A stretch of DNA of 64,000 nucleotides, from assembly GCA_036874045.1 (NCBI GenBank), contig CM072344.1, positions 6,234,501 through 6,298,500 on the forward strand. The letters run 5' to 3'. A program made the position numbers and the translations under genes. This DNA is from Cymodocea nodosa. Lineage: Eukaryota; Streptophyta; Magnoliopsida; Alismatales; Cymodoceaceae. Shown here in pieces: positions 10,865 to 24,400 of this stretch (position 1 is its first letter; each line of letters begins with the position of its first letter). The notes beneath the pieces were generated by a model. That model was given only the letters and a program-made list of their open reading frames with translations, ran no database searches and was not told where the DNA came from.

Positions 10865-12963
10865 TGTTTGGGGTTGTTAACTTCTATTTTTAAACTTGTT
10901 TAATTTGTCTTTATGCTTATATCAATAATTACTTTTAGAAGTAAACAAACAACCTTTCACACAAATTAGATATTAATTCCAATTTGTATTTTAACTGCAA
11001 GTGCATAGTGTATAATGTATTGGTGTGCAAGTATAGGTCGATCCCACAGAGATTGAGAAAGAATTATGTACTGTTCCAATTTTTACATTGGAGTTTATAT
11101 GTATTTAGTAAGCACTCTGTTGAGTTACAGTTAACACAACAGACTTAGTTCATTAAGTTATGGCTAACTCAACGGATTGACCTCGTGGACTTAAGTTAAC
11201 TCTACGAGCCTATCTCTCTAGTTAAATACTGCTATTTATAGAGGAATTCAGCCAACCATTGGATGGTTCCACAAATTGGAAATAACATCAATTAAGCTCT
11301 TTAATGTTAATTAATATTAGATTTATCATTAAGCAACACTAACATTTAGATATTTCAAACAGTAACCAGTAAAATCTTTAAGTTTCTAGAACGATTGAAT
11401 TTCAATAAACTGTAAAACTATTTTCTATTTTCTAAATCAAACAAACATAAAACATTCACAATACTGACAATGACAACATTAATCACGATATAAAAAAAAT
11501 AATACAACACTTTAATACTAAATGTAAACACAAATAATTTGTTGTTTTTGGTATTTTGTTTTGATATGTTCTTGAAGATGAATGAAAGGTGAAATGCAAA
11601 AATCTCCATCGACAGTAAAAACTTCTATCACTACATGCAACGCAATTACACCACTGAAAACTTAATCACTTACAATCTTGCCTCCTCTCCCTATAGAATC
11701 GTGAATCCAAAATTGTAAGATGATCTCCTCTTCAGCATATTGGCATCAACTCAAAACCAAGGCTAGAAGATTTACGATCTCCTAAGATATGAGTCAGTGC
11801 TTGGTGAAAATGGCTTCCCTTCTCGCAACATGATCACTCCTCACAGTGGTTGTCAGTCACCGTGTTTGGCTCGGAATCAACCCGACATTAGGAAAGTATC
11901 CTCACAGACCTCCGATGGTTGGTGCTTTTGGTGGTGGAGTACAGCTTCAGGGAACTTTCGACGCTGCATGTAGTTAGCGTAGTCCTCCACCTCTACACTC
12001 ACCTTTCTTCATCTTTCTCCTCTTCTTTTATATTTCTTTCATTAGTAACTGCTTCTGCTTAGATAATCGGTTGGATTTCCTTCATTCATATCAACGATGG
12101 TGATTTCTTCCTTTCACGAGTGAATTCTTATGTGATACGTGCAATCGTGGTTTTTCTTCAAATGCCCTGTTTCTGCAACTACTACAGTGGCATATTAGTC
12201 TTCGTTTTAGTCGAACACTTATCCTTTAAGTCTTGTAAAAATTTGAACACTTATTTGTAACTATTCGAGTTTTTGCGCTTGCAACACATGTGATGGAACA
12301 TAGAAAACTTATCTGTCCGTTAGTTATTTTATAAAACTCAAACAATTATCTAATAAAAACTCCAATAGTTATCTATCCAAAAGTAAACTTTTCATATTTC
12401 TGCATAACACTAACACAACACGTTAGCTTAATGTATATTCAAGTAACTCAACACGTATAGTTATGCTAACTTAACGAGTTAAACATGTGCAACTCACGTG
12501 ACATAATAAAGCATTTAAATTCAACACGTGCATAATTCTAACTTAACGAGTTCAGATATTTTAGATACTTACGAACCTATCCGATGCTCAGATGCATTTC
12601 GGATAGTTAGCAAATAACTTACCGAACATTCACTTAAGTCATGCATTATGGTTACAACACGAGTACTCTAGGAAATAATGAAATATTCTTTAAGCATTAA
12701 AAACATAATTGTCCGGTACATGCAATATAACTCTCTGAAATAACAGAAAATTTAGATACTTAAGAATTAAAAACCTGCAATTTACCGATAGTTTAGAAAT
12801 GTACTTAATTAATGTTAATTTCCTAAAATTATGTAGATTCTTTCATTAAAGCATATAACAATGTAATTATAATATAATGGTTTAATTCTTATATGATAAG
12901 ATAAATATTATGCAATTAACCATCATTTAACCCTTAATATTATGCACTTTTTCCTTCAAAACA
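10865..12963 (-). repeat. Athila-type LTR between G-A and G-B
   Basis: On the minus strand it begins TGTTTTGAAGGAAAAAG (12963) and ends CCAAACA (10865), matching the G-D LTR ends. It has the G-A PBS on one side and the G-B polypurine tract on the other. It therefore serves as 3' LTR of G-B and 5' LTR of G-A, as expected after recombination between tandem copies. G-box and CGTTAAGTTA motifs occur at 12400-12620. It is 2099 bp. Confidence 0.85.
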
Positions 12964-12976
12964 CTTCCCTCATACT
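12964..12976 (-). other. G-B polypurine tract
   Basis: The minus strand reads AGTATGAGGGAAG directly before the LTR, the plus-strand primer site. G-D and G-E read GGTATGGGGGAAG here. Confidence 0.8.
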
Positions 12977-14280
12977 TAAATTTTGCTAGTCCCTTAGCAA
13001 ACTAAGATCTAACTAGTTGGTCTTTCTAAAGTTCTAGAATTAATTCTTCATTTTGTTCTTCTTTAGTATACATAAATTAGATTACTATATAGATATTCTG
13101 TATTTTTCAGTAATTTGTTTTAACATTGTTTTCTCCTCTTCAACTTGCAAATATATTTAAAACATATGTAAATTACATAAAAAATATATTAACATCGCAT
13201 AGGTGTTAATTATATTATCATTTTTTCTTCTTTTCAACATCTGTTATCCTAAATTTTCCAATATGATTTCTAGAATAAATTTCAACTACATACAAATCAA
13301 AACACAATCTAACTCAATATAATTAAAACAAGTAGAATAATGAATTGTATCTCAAATAAACACTTCAAAAGTCTAATCTAGATTCATACTTTAGTAATCT
13401 TAGATAACAGAAAATATACTTGATTCAAAAGATATCTGTATTTCACAAAACACTTTTATCTTTTCAAAACAGTATATGCATATTTGTACTTTAAAAGTTA
13501 ATTTGAAAAGCTTGAATCATACAAGAGCTTTCTAGTGTACCTAGGTATCGAACTTTCAGTCAACAATCCCAGATTTGACCAGGATCTTAGGTTGCTAGAT
13601 TTAAAGAGTCCTTTTTTAAGTCAACAATCCTTACATACCTATCTGCTCAAGTACAAAAGACTCATGATTAAACAAGTCAATAAACTCTCAAAGTTTTTCT
13701 CTCTTTTTTTCCTCTTCTTTTTCTTTTCAACACAGAATATATATGTATTTCATTAATACAGATGCAATAAAACACAAATCTTGTATAGTCCTGCTCATAC
13801 TTTTTCTATTATTTATTGAAAATATGAATCCATATCAATAAGCTCATACTTTTTCTATAGTTTAATAAGATTTACACATAAATCATTCTACAAGTTTAAT
13901 CAATCAAATTAAATGTATCCTTGATCATATGTATTTCATTTAATCCAAAAATCAACATTTCAGCTCTTTCAGGATTTTAGATAATTTACTAAGTTTTAGT
14001 TAAGCATTTTGTTTTCCTTTTAAAATCGTGAAACTACTAAACTCATAAAATTCAGCAAAAACATAAGATATATATCTAGATTTGTATAAATAGTAAAATT
14101 TTGTAGTATCTTATATAACATTCTAAATATAACATTCAAGTAGTTACAGTTCTTAAAAATTTTACAATCTCAATTATCAGATAGTTACAGCAAATTCATA
14201 AAAAATTTTCAATTTCCACAAAACTTTTGTAATACCATTCTAATTCCTTTAATTAACAAAATTACTTGAATTTTAATTAA
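12977..14280 (-). other. G-B non-coding 3' module (1.3 kb)
   Basis: AT-rich DNA without a supported gene, lying between the terminal PPT and an internal PPT-like tract. It has the same extent in G-E (27645-28952) and G-D (59038-60324), and a diverged relative inside C1 (827-1800). Confidence 0.7.
13504..13697. repeat. Conserved 190-bp block, copy in G-B
   Basis: Same block as 1204-1396. The 38-base core with the splice-donor-like GATAGGTATGTAAGG is at about 13624-13661 on the minus strand. Confidence 0.75.
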
Positions 14281-14300
14281 ATTACCTCCCCCCCATACCT
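14281..14300 (-). other. G-B internal PPT-like tract
   Basis: The minus strand reads AGGTATGGGGGGGGAGGTAA. It is preceded by GCAAAATGT, much as the terminal PPT is preceded by GCAAAATTT. It lies 1.3 kb upstream of the true PPT and could prime a second plus strand. Confidence 0.55.
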
Positions 14301-14754
14301 ACATTTTGCATTGTCCTCAATGTAAAAGATTTTACAGTAAACACAATAAATGTTAGCAGGCATGAATATTGTTTCGTTGACTTAGCACCTAACTCAACGA
14401 ACTTAATTCGTTGAGTTAATAAATAACTTCACAAACTGAGTTTAAATCTAAATTCAAGATAAGTAATCAATTACATACCTTGTTCTTTTGTATCTCCTTC
14501 CATATCTTCTGATTTTTGATTCTGAAAAACTTTTCATTCACAAATAAAAGCAGAATATATAACAAAATAACAAAACATAAATTGTTAATTCAGTGTCTTG
14601 TGTGGAACCTAGGCTCCTATGCCTTTGGTGGCTTACAAGTAAGCTAGTTGGTTTCCTAGAGCAGATACCAACAAACTGGATTGATATTTTGTTTTTTTTT
14701 CTTTTCTTTTTCTAAAAATAAATGTAGAATACACACAACATTAAAAGCATAGAA

Positions 14755-15900
14755 TCATAGTTTAAGAACATGATTGAAAGTAGTAACAAATGGAATAAAC
14801 GTGTCAGTCCAAGAAAACTTTTTAGGCATATTTCTTTTTGCTATTAATTTTGTTTCAATGTAGTCTATTTTCCTTTTCTACTTGTAAACTTGCAATATCT
14901 TATCAATACTAAATATGAGTGTATTACCATTAATGAAATGAAATGTAGAAAGAGATCCTCTTCTATTCCAAGATAATGTAGCTATTTCTATTTCTACATC
15001 TATTTCAATATATTCCTCTTCCCACTTTCATTCATTTAGGTCTTTCATAATCCATATTTAAAATTTCCTTAATTCATCCCACCATCTTATCAAACATAAA
15101 GTAGGATCATCATATTCATTATACCACATTCCTAATTGAATTCTATCATCTTCTGCAGACGGTGGTTTAGCTATATCACTCAGTATAGGTAATATTTCTA
15201 TGAAGTCATCATCATAACTATCTATGCTTACTATGTATAAATCAGATCTAAATGCAACTGATATATCTGTGACTAAATATATATATCCATCAAGTATGAC
15301 ATGTATGCTATTAATTAATGCTTTCTGTTCTAGATATATCATAGTATTTTCAGTCCAAGATCTATTTAGAAAATTATACACACTTAAGCATAAATCTTCA
15401 TCCCAATTTCCAATTGGTCTCCAATAATACAATTTTTCAGGAATAGTCAAATTTTTATCAGAAAAGATTAATGCTGACCCACAATTTTCAGTTGATACTT
15501 CAAATCTATTAGGCCTTCCTATATTCCATTCTTCTCTAGTGATAGGATTTCTAATCAAAATATCAGGTAATTGAATTGCATTCCTTGGTTTGGTTCTGTA
15601 AATAATTAATCCTTCATCCATCCTCATAATATGATCTATTCCTTCTAATGTATTGGGTGGAATTCCAACAGTTTCTTCCATATTCAGATATTCATAGCTA
15701 ATTGAATTACAATTAAATGACTTCCATAAAAATCCATCTCGAATCTTAGTCATTTTTGAAGCTTGTAATCCATGAAAATATTTTTCTCTAACACAGTCTT
15801 TAATTTTCTTTGATACACAACACAATCTACATAGATCTTTAGCTAGCAGGTTACTTAGTACTTCCCTCAATGCATCCAGTGGTAGTTTCATCAATTCCAT
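14755..15900 (-). pseudogene. F-box protein ORF of G-B
   Basis: F-box proteins are substrate adaptors of SCF (Skp1-Cullin) ubiquitin ligases. The first 45 residues match the F-box pattern: LPLDALREVLSNL, then KDLCRLCCVSK. The rest resembles the beta-rich substrate-side domains of plant F-box proteins (GSLSTFHFINGNT near the C-terminus), with no clear kelch or LRR repeats. The start is the ATG at 15900, which directly follows ACAG and a TACTAAAT plus U-rich stretch. The frame is open for 280 codons to TAA at 15058, then reads on with further stops (for example near 15031 and in VYK-stop) to 14755. It lies between the gag core and the 3' module, same strand. Homologues with the same place and start are at 29430-30565 and 57449-58588. 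Substrate unknown. Confidence 0.85.
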
Positions 15901-16117
15901 CTGTTATGATTCTTTATAACATAAACAAAAATTTAGTAGAGACAAAATTAACATAGCTACTTACATACCCTCATGGAGTTCGGTCATAACTCAATGGACT
16001 GAGTTCGTTGAGTTAAGTAATAACTCTACGATATTACTAACTATAATTAAACTTATATTTTTTTATTATTTTTTTTATACATACTATATTATACATAGTT
16101 GCTTTCGTTATACTACT

Positions 16118-17467
16118 TCATTTAGCTTCCCTCTCATAGGAGGTATCAATTTCATTCACAGTTCTGTTGACAAGGTTAGGTACTACTTGCATTGGCAATC
16201 CTCCAATAGGTCTAACTTCTATTGATTCCTTCTATCTAGGAGGTATATTTCTATTCATATTTTGATTTTGAATGGCAACATTTCCAAATACAAGATCTAG
16301 ACGATTGTTTAATTGTTGAATTATCTTTTCTAACTTTTCTATTCTAGATCCTTGTTCAATTAATGCTTCATAACTTATATTTTTGTCATTTATATTTTCT
16401 CCTCTCTGGAAATTGTTGTTCCTCCAAGATAGATTCAGGTGATTTCTCCAATTAGGGTTATAAGAATTTCCAAAGTTATCTTTCTGGTTTCTAGCATAAA
16501 TAATATCTAAGTCATTAACGTTTGCATTCTTTTCTATTAGCTTTTAATTTAATGATAACTCTTCTATTTTCTTTGTTAATTCAGTTAATTTAACTTTAAG
16601 CATAGTGTTTGAATCTATTTCATGCATTCTCCTTGGCAATATTCTTTTATCTATAATAGCTTCAGCCGAGTTTTCCCACTATGTAGTTCTTTTTGCAAAG
16701 TTTTCTATGTATGCCCATGCTTCTTCACTACACAATTTTAAAAATCCATTCTAACAAGTAGATTCTAATAAAGATTTTGTTGAAACATCTATGCCTTCAT
16801 AAATTATACCTATTAATTGTGCTTTACTCATTGCATGATGTGAACATTGAGTCAGTAAATCTTTAAATCTTTCAAAATATTTTCAGAATGATTCTCCCTA
16901 TTTTTGGATAGACATTAATATTTCCTTTTTCTTTTTAATCGTTTGATGTGTTGGATAATATTTTTCCAGAAAAACAAAGCAAAATTCAATCCATGTAGAA
17001 ATTGAATCAGGCAATAAAGTATATAACCATCTCTTAGCTGTGTCTTTTAAAGTAAAAGGGATATATCTAAGTTTAATAACATCAATACTCATGTTTGGCA
17101 TTTTCATCATTTGACAAACTTCATTAAATTCTCTAAGGAAATAATAGGCATATTCTATTTCTAATCCATGAAAGTGTGGCAATTGACTAATATAATTAGA
17201 TTTCAATTCAAACCTATCTCCCTCAAAGTTTGGCAATCGAATACATGAAGGTTCATCAACTAATTCAGGATACAGAATTTCCCCTAATGGTTTTTCTACT
17301 GGAGCAGTCATATCTTCGTTCTCTTTTAAAGAAATGTTAGCTACACCTTTAAGGATTTCGTTAAAGTCCAATTCAAAAAATATTTCAGTATGCCTCTGTG
17401 TTGAATAATCTTGTGTAGGTGTTCTTACTAATTGTTTAGTGCTAGGAGAATGAATTCATGTGCTCAT
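16118..17467 (-). pseudogene. gag capsid core of G-B, downstream of env
   Basis: Gypsy gag capsid region (Retrotrans_gag type), which would form the particle shell. It starts at the ATG 17467 (MST, then an in-frame TGA). Readable segments include IRLPNFEGDRFELKSNYI, AKRWLYTLLPDSISTWIEF and YNPNWRNHPNLSW. The last is a hallmark of Athila/Tat gag, where it normally follows the zinc knuckle. Here no CCHC knuckle is present; in G-A and G-D that part lies at the other end of the element. Stops at about 16916, 16753 and 16544 break the frame. The ORF 16898-17371 holds the N-terminal half. It ends at TGA 16118. Confidence 0.85.
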
Positions 17468-18448
17468 AAACTCTTAACATAAAGTAAAATAGTAGAAGAT
17501 TAATTACATACCAGTCTGAAGCTTTGTTTTCAGTAAATAGTTGTTGACAGATGAAGTTGAATTAGCTGCTTCTTCTTCCAGTTCCCCAATGAATTTTCTT
17601 TTCTTTCAAAAGTGTTGGTAACTTGTAAATAACATGCTATTCTCTATTTATAATGCACGTCCATAAAGCAAATGAATCTCGTTGCAAGAACATGTCTTGT
17701 AACGTACAGTGTGGTTCCTATTTTTATGGATACATGTTCCACTTTTAATTTCAAATTTCAGTTACCGCTAAACCCACGAAGTTTCATTCGTGGCTAAAAG
17801 AATAACTGTTTAGCTTAATCCACGAACTAACCTCGTTGAGTTACAATTAACTCAACGGACTAGCTTCGGTTACTTATTTGCTAACTCCACAGACTAACTT
17901 CGTTGAGTTACAGTTAACTCAATGAAGTGACCTTATATTATATTATTGACCTCGTGGAGTTAAGGTTAACTCAACGAACTTACTCCATTAAGTTAACACT
18001 TAGCAAATTTCTAAAACTTACTCCTCATATTAACTTCTATATTTTTTTCTTTCTACATTTTATCAACTTAATTAAAGTTAAATACATGTCATTAATGCAG
18101 TGTTCTAATTTAACTCATTAAATCTAAACATTATATGCATACTTAACTTATAGTTCATTTCCCGTTGTGAAGAATTTACATTTTACTTTTCAGCATGCAG
18201 ATATATTCAGGCATTAACCAATTATCGTGCATTTAATCATGTCATTCAGATAATTTGTAAATCTTTTAAATAGTCTTGCACATTGTTTAAATAGTTATAT
18301 AATATTCAATACAGTTCTCAATTCTATCATTCATTCTCAAACACGAATTAAAAAAAAACATCTAAAATTCATTCATTTATATGAATAATTTACATTTACA
18401 TATAGTCAAATATCTTTCAATACAAATATAAGTAGATGAACAATACAA
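17468..18448 (-). other. G-B env-gag spacer
   Basis: Non-coding. The stretch 17780-18000 carries a run of GTTGAGTTA/TAACTCAAC inverted pairs. On the minus strand CAGACTGGTATGTAAT at about 17506-17521 resembles a splice donor and is conserved in G-D (55879-55894) and G-E. Upstream of it a short conserved frame ends in KLQTG. Otherwise nothing is recognised. Confidence 0.55.
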
Positions 18449-20712
18449 TTAGTCTTTTCTCCTAAGTTCATCTACTTCTTTTTGGAGTTTTTCTAATTAT
18501 TGCTCTAATTGATTTATCTGTTCAACAACCCTTATAATGTCTCCAAAAGGTATAGATATTTCAGCAGCTGCAGCATTGTAGTTTCTGTATTCCTTCATTA
18601 AAATGGCTCTTGATTTTATCCTTTTTGATGTCCATTTTGTGAAGTCAATATAGTCCACCATCAGGATAGGTATCAAATCTCTATAAAATAATTTCTTCTT
18701 TGCAGATTTTATCTTGGACAGGAAGACTTGACACTAGTTAACTTGAATTCTGTTCACAACTGCATATGTGGCCCATTTGACAAACTAACTCAGTTCAATA
18801 TCATGGCTTTATCATTGGTAAATATTCTTAATCAAAATGTTAACTACCATGTGTGTTTTACCATTTAAGTGCTTTAGTTTGTTTAATAATGGCACACTAG
18901 GATTGATAGCTAAACTATCCTTGATTTCTTATTCTGTCCACTCAACAGCAGTTGTGCTTTCCAAAATTTCTTTCCCTTCATTTTTCAATCATAAAATGTT
19001 GTGGAGAGCTCTAGTGTCATCTGTATATCAGCTTGCTCCACGTTGGAAATTAATTGTCATTCTTCTTCTCTCAAATTTGCATAGAAATAGGGCACTAGAT
19101 TTTCATATACTGCATGCCCTTTCTGTTGAGAAATACATTGTAGTAGACCCTAGAACTCAAATAATTCTTTGATTTCCTACATACCATCTCAGTTTACTTG
19201 TCTACTATATATAATATCATAACCCCTTATCTCTTGATATTTATTATATACTTCTTGACTCCAAAAGTGTACTTCATTCAAAACTGTTGCTTTAGTCGGG
19301 TCAGGAATTTAAATTTGTTGCTCTAGAGGGGTTTATTCTTGAATTTCCTCTTCCATGTGCTAAACTTGACTTTGTTGGAAATGATCCAGAGATTCTAGCT
19401 TTTTTGCTTCTACTTTTGTCTATGGTGGTGAGCTAGCAGAACTCTCCACTCTTCTCTCTTGAATTCTTTCCAAAATTTGCTGAAGAGTCCCTTACTGTTT
19501 AGTGGAATCTGTCAAGATATTTCCTTCCTATTCCATATGCTCTTGTTCAACTTTTTGTTTAGTTTCTGTTCTTTCTTCTTCCTCCTGACTACCAATCTGC
19601 ATTGTCACTGTTCTTTTTGATTCTGTGGCAGATTGGGATGGAGTCACGGGCACAATAGCTTCTGCCCTAATTTCTGTTTCTTCTGTTTGTACAAGCTGCA
19701 GATTAGTTTCAGCCTGTTTTTCTTCTTCTCTTTGCTCTTGCTGCTACTACTCCTGCTCCTCCTCAAAATCGGAGAGCAGGTTTACAAAAACTAGCTCTAC
19801 AAGCCCTATTGATATTTGCATCTCAAATTTAATCTCTTCTTTATGTTCAGGCACTATCTCTTTTCATTTCCTTCTTCTAATTAACTATGCCTGGTCTTCC
19901 TCTTCTTCTTCTGAGATTAAATCTACTAAAATGGGCTCTATAGGCCCTCGAGCCACAAGTACTAGCTCTTCCTATTTTACTCTTTCTATAGTTATTGGTC
20001 TTGAAGGACTAGCTTCAACTTCTCTTGCAGTAGGTATGACAGTGGCTTCTTGATGCTGTTCAACTTTAACTTTGTATTGGGCCTTCAACTTTTCTACAAT
20101 CCTCCTTTTGTAAAGTGCATCAAACACCAGATGTGCTTTAGCTACTACCAAATCTTCTAGTTCTCCTTGGTTTTTTCCAACTCGAACCAGTTCTTCAAAT
20201 TTTCTTAATTCTTCCTCAGTAGAAGGCCCCGTAACTACCACCCTTTCTAGTGGTTTAGGTGGTGGAATTGATGGTCTAGGTTGTTGTTCCTCAAGGACAT
20301 GTCTTTCAGCAGTCGATTCCTCTTGTTCTTTAGTTGCATGTTCTTCAGTTCCTTTCCTCTGTTGTTCCTAGATTGTCCAACGTGCATGTCCACCAATGCG
20401 TCTTTTGAACCATAATCGGGACTTACGTTAGATCAATTCTAAGGCAACTTCATTATTTGGCTTGATTTTTCTCTCTCTATTTAATGCAACTTCTGTAACT
20501 ACTTTGATTCTCATTTCCATAATTTGAGGTATTTTAATGCCTAAATCCACTAAAACCTTCCTCTAGTAGAAAAGGTCAAATTCTACCTTTTGTAGTTCTT
20601 TTTCCTGTGTTGTATTTCTGATCTTCTACCTCCTATGCCATTCTTTAGATTCTTTGAGAAATCTTGTCATGTCAACTGCTTCCTCTTAGAACTTTGGCAT
20701 CATCGTTGTCAT
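18449..20712 (-). pseudogene. env-position ORF of G-B
   Basis: This lies between integrase and the gag core. It starts at about ATG 20712 (MTTMMPKF, then a stop). It has a charged N-terminal coiled-coil-like part, an acidic Gln/Glu-rich middle (polyE/polyQ runs near 19700-19760), and a C-terminal domain resembling the one annotated in plants as putative plant transposon protein (Transposase_32). In G-B that domain contains many stops, for example at the codons for Trp in NWDGMQEI. Stop 18449-18451. No membrane segment is visible, so the name env rests on position only. The fuller copy is 50715-52956. Confidence 0.75.
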
Positions 20713-21442
20713 CGTGGAGTAATGGAACAGAACGGAGTTACTCTAATCTCTACTGTTCTAAGTTCTAAATGAGTCTACGGATAATGCCCCTAAATCCTAA
20801 GTTTTAGTATAAATAAACCCTAAGTTTAGGTGGGTAATCGGGTCATTTTCTTGCGCAAACTCTCACTCTCTCATTTACTTCTCCATAGAGTTACGGTTAA
20901 CTCCACAGACTAAGTTTGTGGACATAACTACAATACTCCGTTGAGTTATAGTTAACTCAACAGGGTAAGTTTGTGAACTTATCCTAGACTTAATGGAGTA
21001 AGTTCGTTGAGTTAAGTGTAACTCAACAGACGTTCTGTAAAGTTATAAGTAATAAAAATACTTATAATAATAATTTATACTTCGGTCAAGATCGAAGAAT
21101 TTCTGATCTAACCAACTCTTAATTTTTCAACATTTTAAAATTTCGGTTAAACCATTATATTCCTCGGTTGAATTGAAATTAAATACTCTCTTTTTTTTTC
21201 TATCGGTTGAACTCATACTATGCTTTAGTAAAATCGACATTTTACTTAATATAATATATAGATTTTTTTATGTTTTTGTGTTTCAATCAGATCGATGGTT
21301 CCTGTCGATTGAACTGCAATGATTTTTTTCTTTTTAATATATGTTTCAGTAAAACCGATAATTTCTTTCAATTGAATAATGACTATGTTTAAAAAATTTT
21401 TTATTTTTTTTTACATATAACACACACTTAGATAATTTCTTA
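20713..21442 (-). other. G-B pol-env spacer
   Basis: Non-coding. The stretch 20880-21040 holds GTTGAGTTA/TAACTCAAC pairs. The stretch 21100-21370 holds CGGTTGAA, TTCGGTTAAACC and CAGTAAAACCGA motifs in both orientations. The arrangement matches the other copies. Confidence 0.6.
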
Positions 21443-24400
21443 CTAAGTAAAGCTCAAGTAGTCCTCTACTCTTACTTCTTCTATAATTCCAAAGGAACGT
21501 TTTGGTATTTTCAGAATAGGTCTAAGTCTTTGTCCATTTACTTCAAATATATTCTAATTTTTAGGATTTTCAATTTCAATAGCTCCATAGGAATAAATAT
21601 TTCAAATTATATAAGGTCCTGCCCATCTAAATCTTAATTTTCTTGGATGGTTATGGAGTCTAGTCATGTAAAGATATACTTCTTGTCCTATTTCTAGGTT
21701 TCTGGAATAATTTTCTTGTCATGCCAAAACTTCATTTTCTCTTATAGTTTTCGAATAAGCTTCATTCCTAAATTCTTCTAATTCAATCAATTGCATTTTC
21801 CTATTTTCAACAGCTTGATTTAAATTAGTGTTCAGAGTTTTTAATACCCAATAAGCTTTATGTTCAATTTCAACTAATAAATGACAACTTTTTCCATATA
21901 CTAGCCTAAAAGGTGACATACCTAAGCTTGTCTTATAAGCAGTTCTATAGGCCCAAAGTGCATCTATTAATCTATTAGCCCAATCTTTTCTAGTAGGATT
22001 TACTACTTTTTCTAAGATTAACTTAATTTATTTGTTTGCACTTTCTACTTGTCCACTTGTTTGCAGATGATATGATGTTGCAATTTTCTCATTTAGTCCA
22101 TATTTTTTCATTAAGGCTTCAAAACTTCTATTACAGAAATGAGTTACTCTATCACTAATAATAGCTTTAGGTATTCCAAATCTAGCAATTATATTAGTTC
22201 TTATAAAATGTATTACCAATTTGTTGTCATTAGTTTTTGTAGGAATAACTTCTATCCATTTAGATACATAATCCACCCCAACAATATATACTTAAATTGA
22301 TTAGACATAAGAAATGGACCCATAAAATCTATTCCCCACACATCAAAGATTTCAACCTCAACAATAGGATTAAGAGGCATCATATTCCTCTTTGATATTC
22401 TTCCTATTTGTTGACATCTTAAACAACTTAAGCAGTATTTATGAGCATCTTTGAATAGTGTTGGCCAATAAAATCCACATTGCAAAATTTTAGCAGCAGT
22501 TTTCCTTGAACCAAAATGCCCTCCACATGCTTGGTCAAGGAAGAAAGATAATATGTTTTGCTATTCAGTTTCTGGAACACACCTCTTTAAAACCCAGGAC
22601 ATTTCCTAAATAAGTATGGTTCTTCCTAGTAGTAATATTTTTCTCTTAAAAAGAACAATTTCTTATCCTATCTATTCCAATCCTTAGGTGTTAAACCAGT
22701 AACTAAGTAATTAACTATGTCTGCATACCAAGGCATTATGTTGATGGTCATTAATTGTTCATCAGAAAAATTATCCTTAATTTCAATATTTGATTTTTCT
22801 ATTTGTAATCTTGATAAATGATCTACTACTACATTCTCACAATCTTTTTTATCTTTAATTTCCAAATTAAATTCTTGTAATAATAATATCCATTGGATCA
22901 ATCTAGGTTTAGTCTCTTTCTTTGCTATTAGGTGTTTTAAAGCTAAATGATCCATGCATACTATCACTTTAACTCCAATCAAATATGATCTAAACTTTCT
23001 AAGGCAAACACAACAACTAACAACTCTTTTTCAGTAGCTGTATAATTAACTTGAGGGCATTATTTAAAGTTTTGCTTGTATAATGAATCACTCTAGGAGA
23101 TTTTTCTATCTTTTGTCTCACCACTGCTCCTACAGCAAAATCAGATGCATCACACATTAATTCAAATGGATGGCTCCAATCTAGTGCTTGTATTATAGGA
23201 GTTGAAATTAAGCTAGTTTTAAGCTTGAAAAATGCTTCTTTGCAATTTTTATCAAAGTTAAATGGGACATCTTTTAATAGATTAGTTAAAGGTTTAGCTA
23301 TTTTGCTAAAATCTTTAATAAATCTTCTATAAAATCTAGCATGTCCTAGAAATGATCTAATATCTTTTATTGATTTAGGTTTTGGTAAATTAGAAATTAC
23401 TTCTATTTTAGCTTTATTTTCTTCCAACCCTTTCTTTGAAACAACATGTCCCAAGACTATTCCTTGTTTAACCACGAAGTGACATTTTTCCCAATTTAGA
23501 ACTAGACCTTTTTCCACACAGCGTTTTAATACTTAGTCTAAATTGTTTAAACACACTTCATATAAAGTTCCATATACAATAAAATCATCCAAAAATATTT
23601 CTAAAAAATCTCCAGTCATTCCAATGAATATGCCCTACATACACCTTTGAAAGGTGGCTAGTGCATTGCATAATCCGAATGGCATTCTCTTAAAAGCATA
23701 AGTTCCATTAGGATAGGTGAAAGTTGTTTTCTCTTGATCCTCTAATGCTACTGGCATTTGGTTATATCTTGAATACCCATCTAGGAAACAAAAATATTCT
23801 TGCCTTGCTAATCTCTCTAGCATTTGATCTATAAAAGGTAAGGGAAAATGATCTTTCCTAATCACAACATTCAGCTTTCTATAGTCTATACAAACTCTCC
23901 AGCCTGATTGAATTCTAGTAGGTATCAAGTCCTTACTTTCATTCCTAATAACTGTTAATCCTGATTTCTTGGGAACTACATGGATTGGACTAACCCATGA
24001 GCTATCAAAAATTAGATAAATTATGTCATTATCTAACCATTTCACTATTTCTTTCCAGACTACTTCTTTAAGGTTTGGATTTAATCTCCTCTCAGGAATT
24101 CTAACTGGTTTAGCATTCTTTTCTAAATATATGTGGTGACAGCATAAAGTTGCACTTAACCCTTTTGTATCAATCATTGTCCATCCTATTGCTTCTTTAT
24201 AAGTTTTTACTTCATTTTTTAATTTAGCAATTTGATCCTCTTTTAAATCTAAAGCAATAATGATTGGACATATTCATTTTTCTTCTAGAAATATATAGGT
24301 TAATTCAAGAGGTAAATATTTTAAATCTAAATGTTGACCATTAGAAGCTAGAGCTCCTAATTGAACATTTTCATTTTCTATATTAATTTCTTTTTGATCT

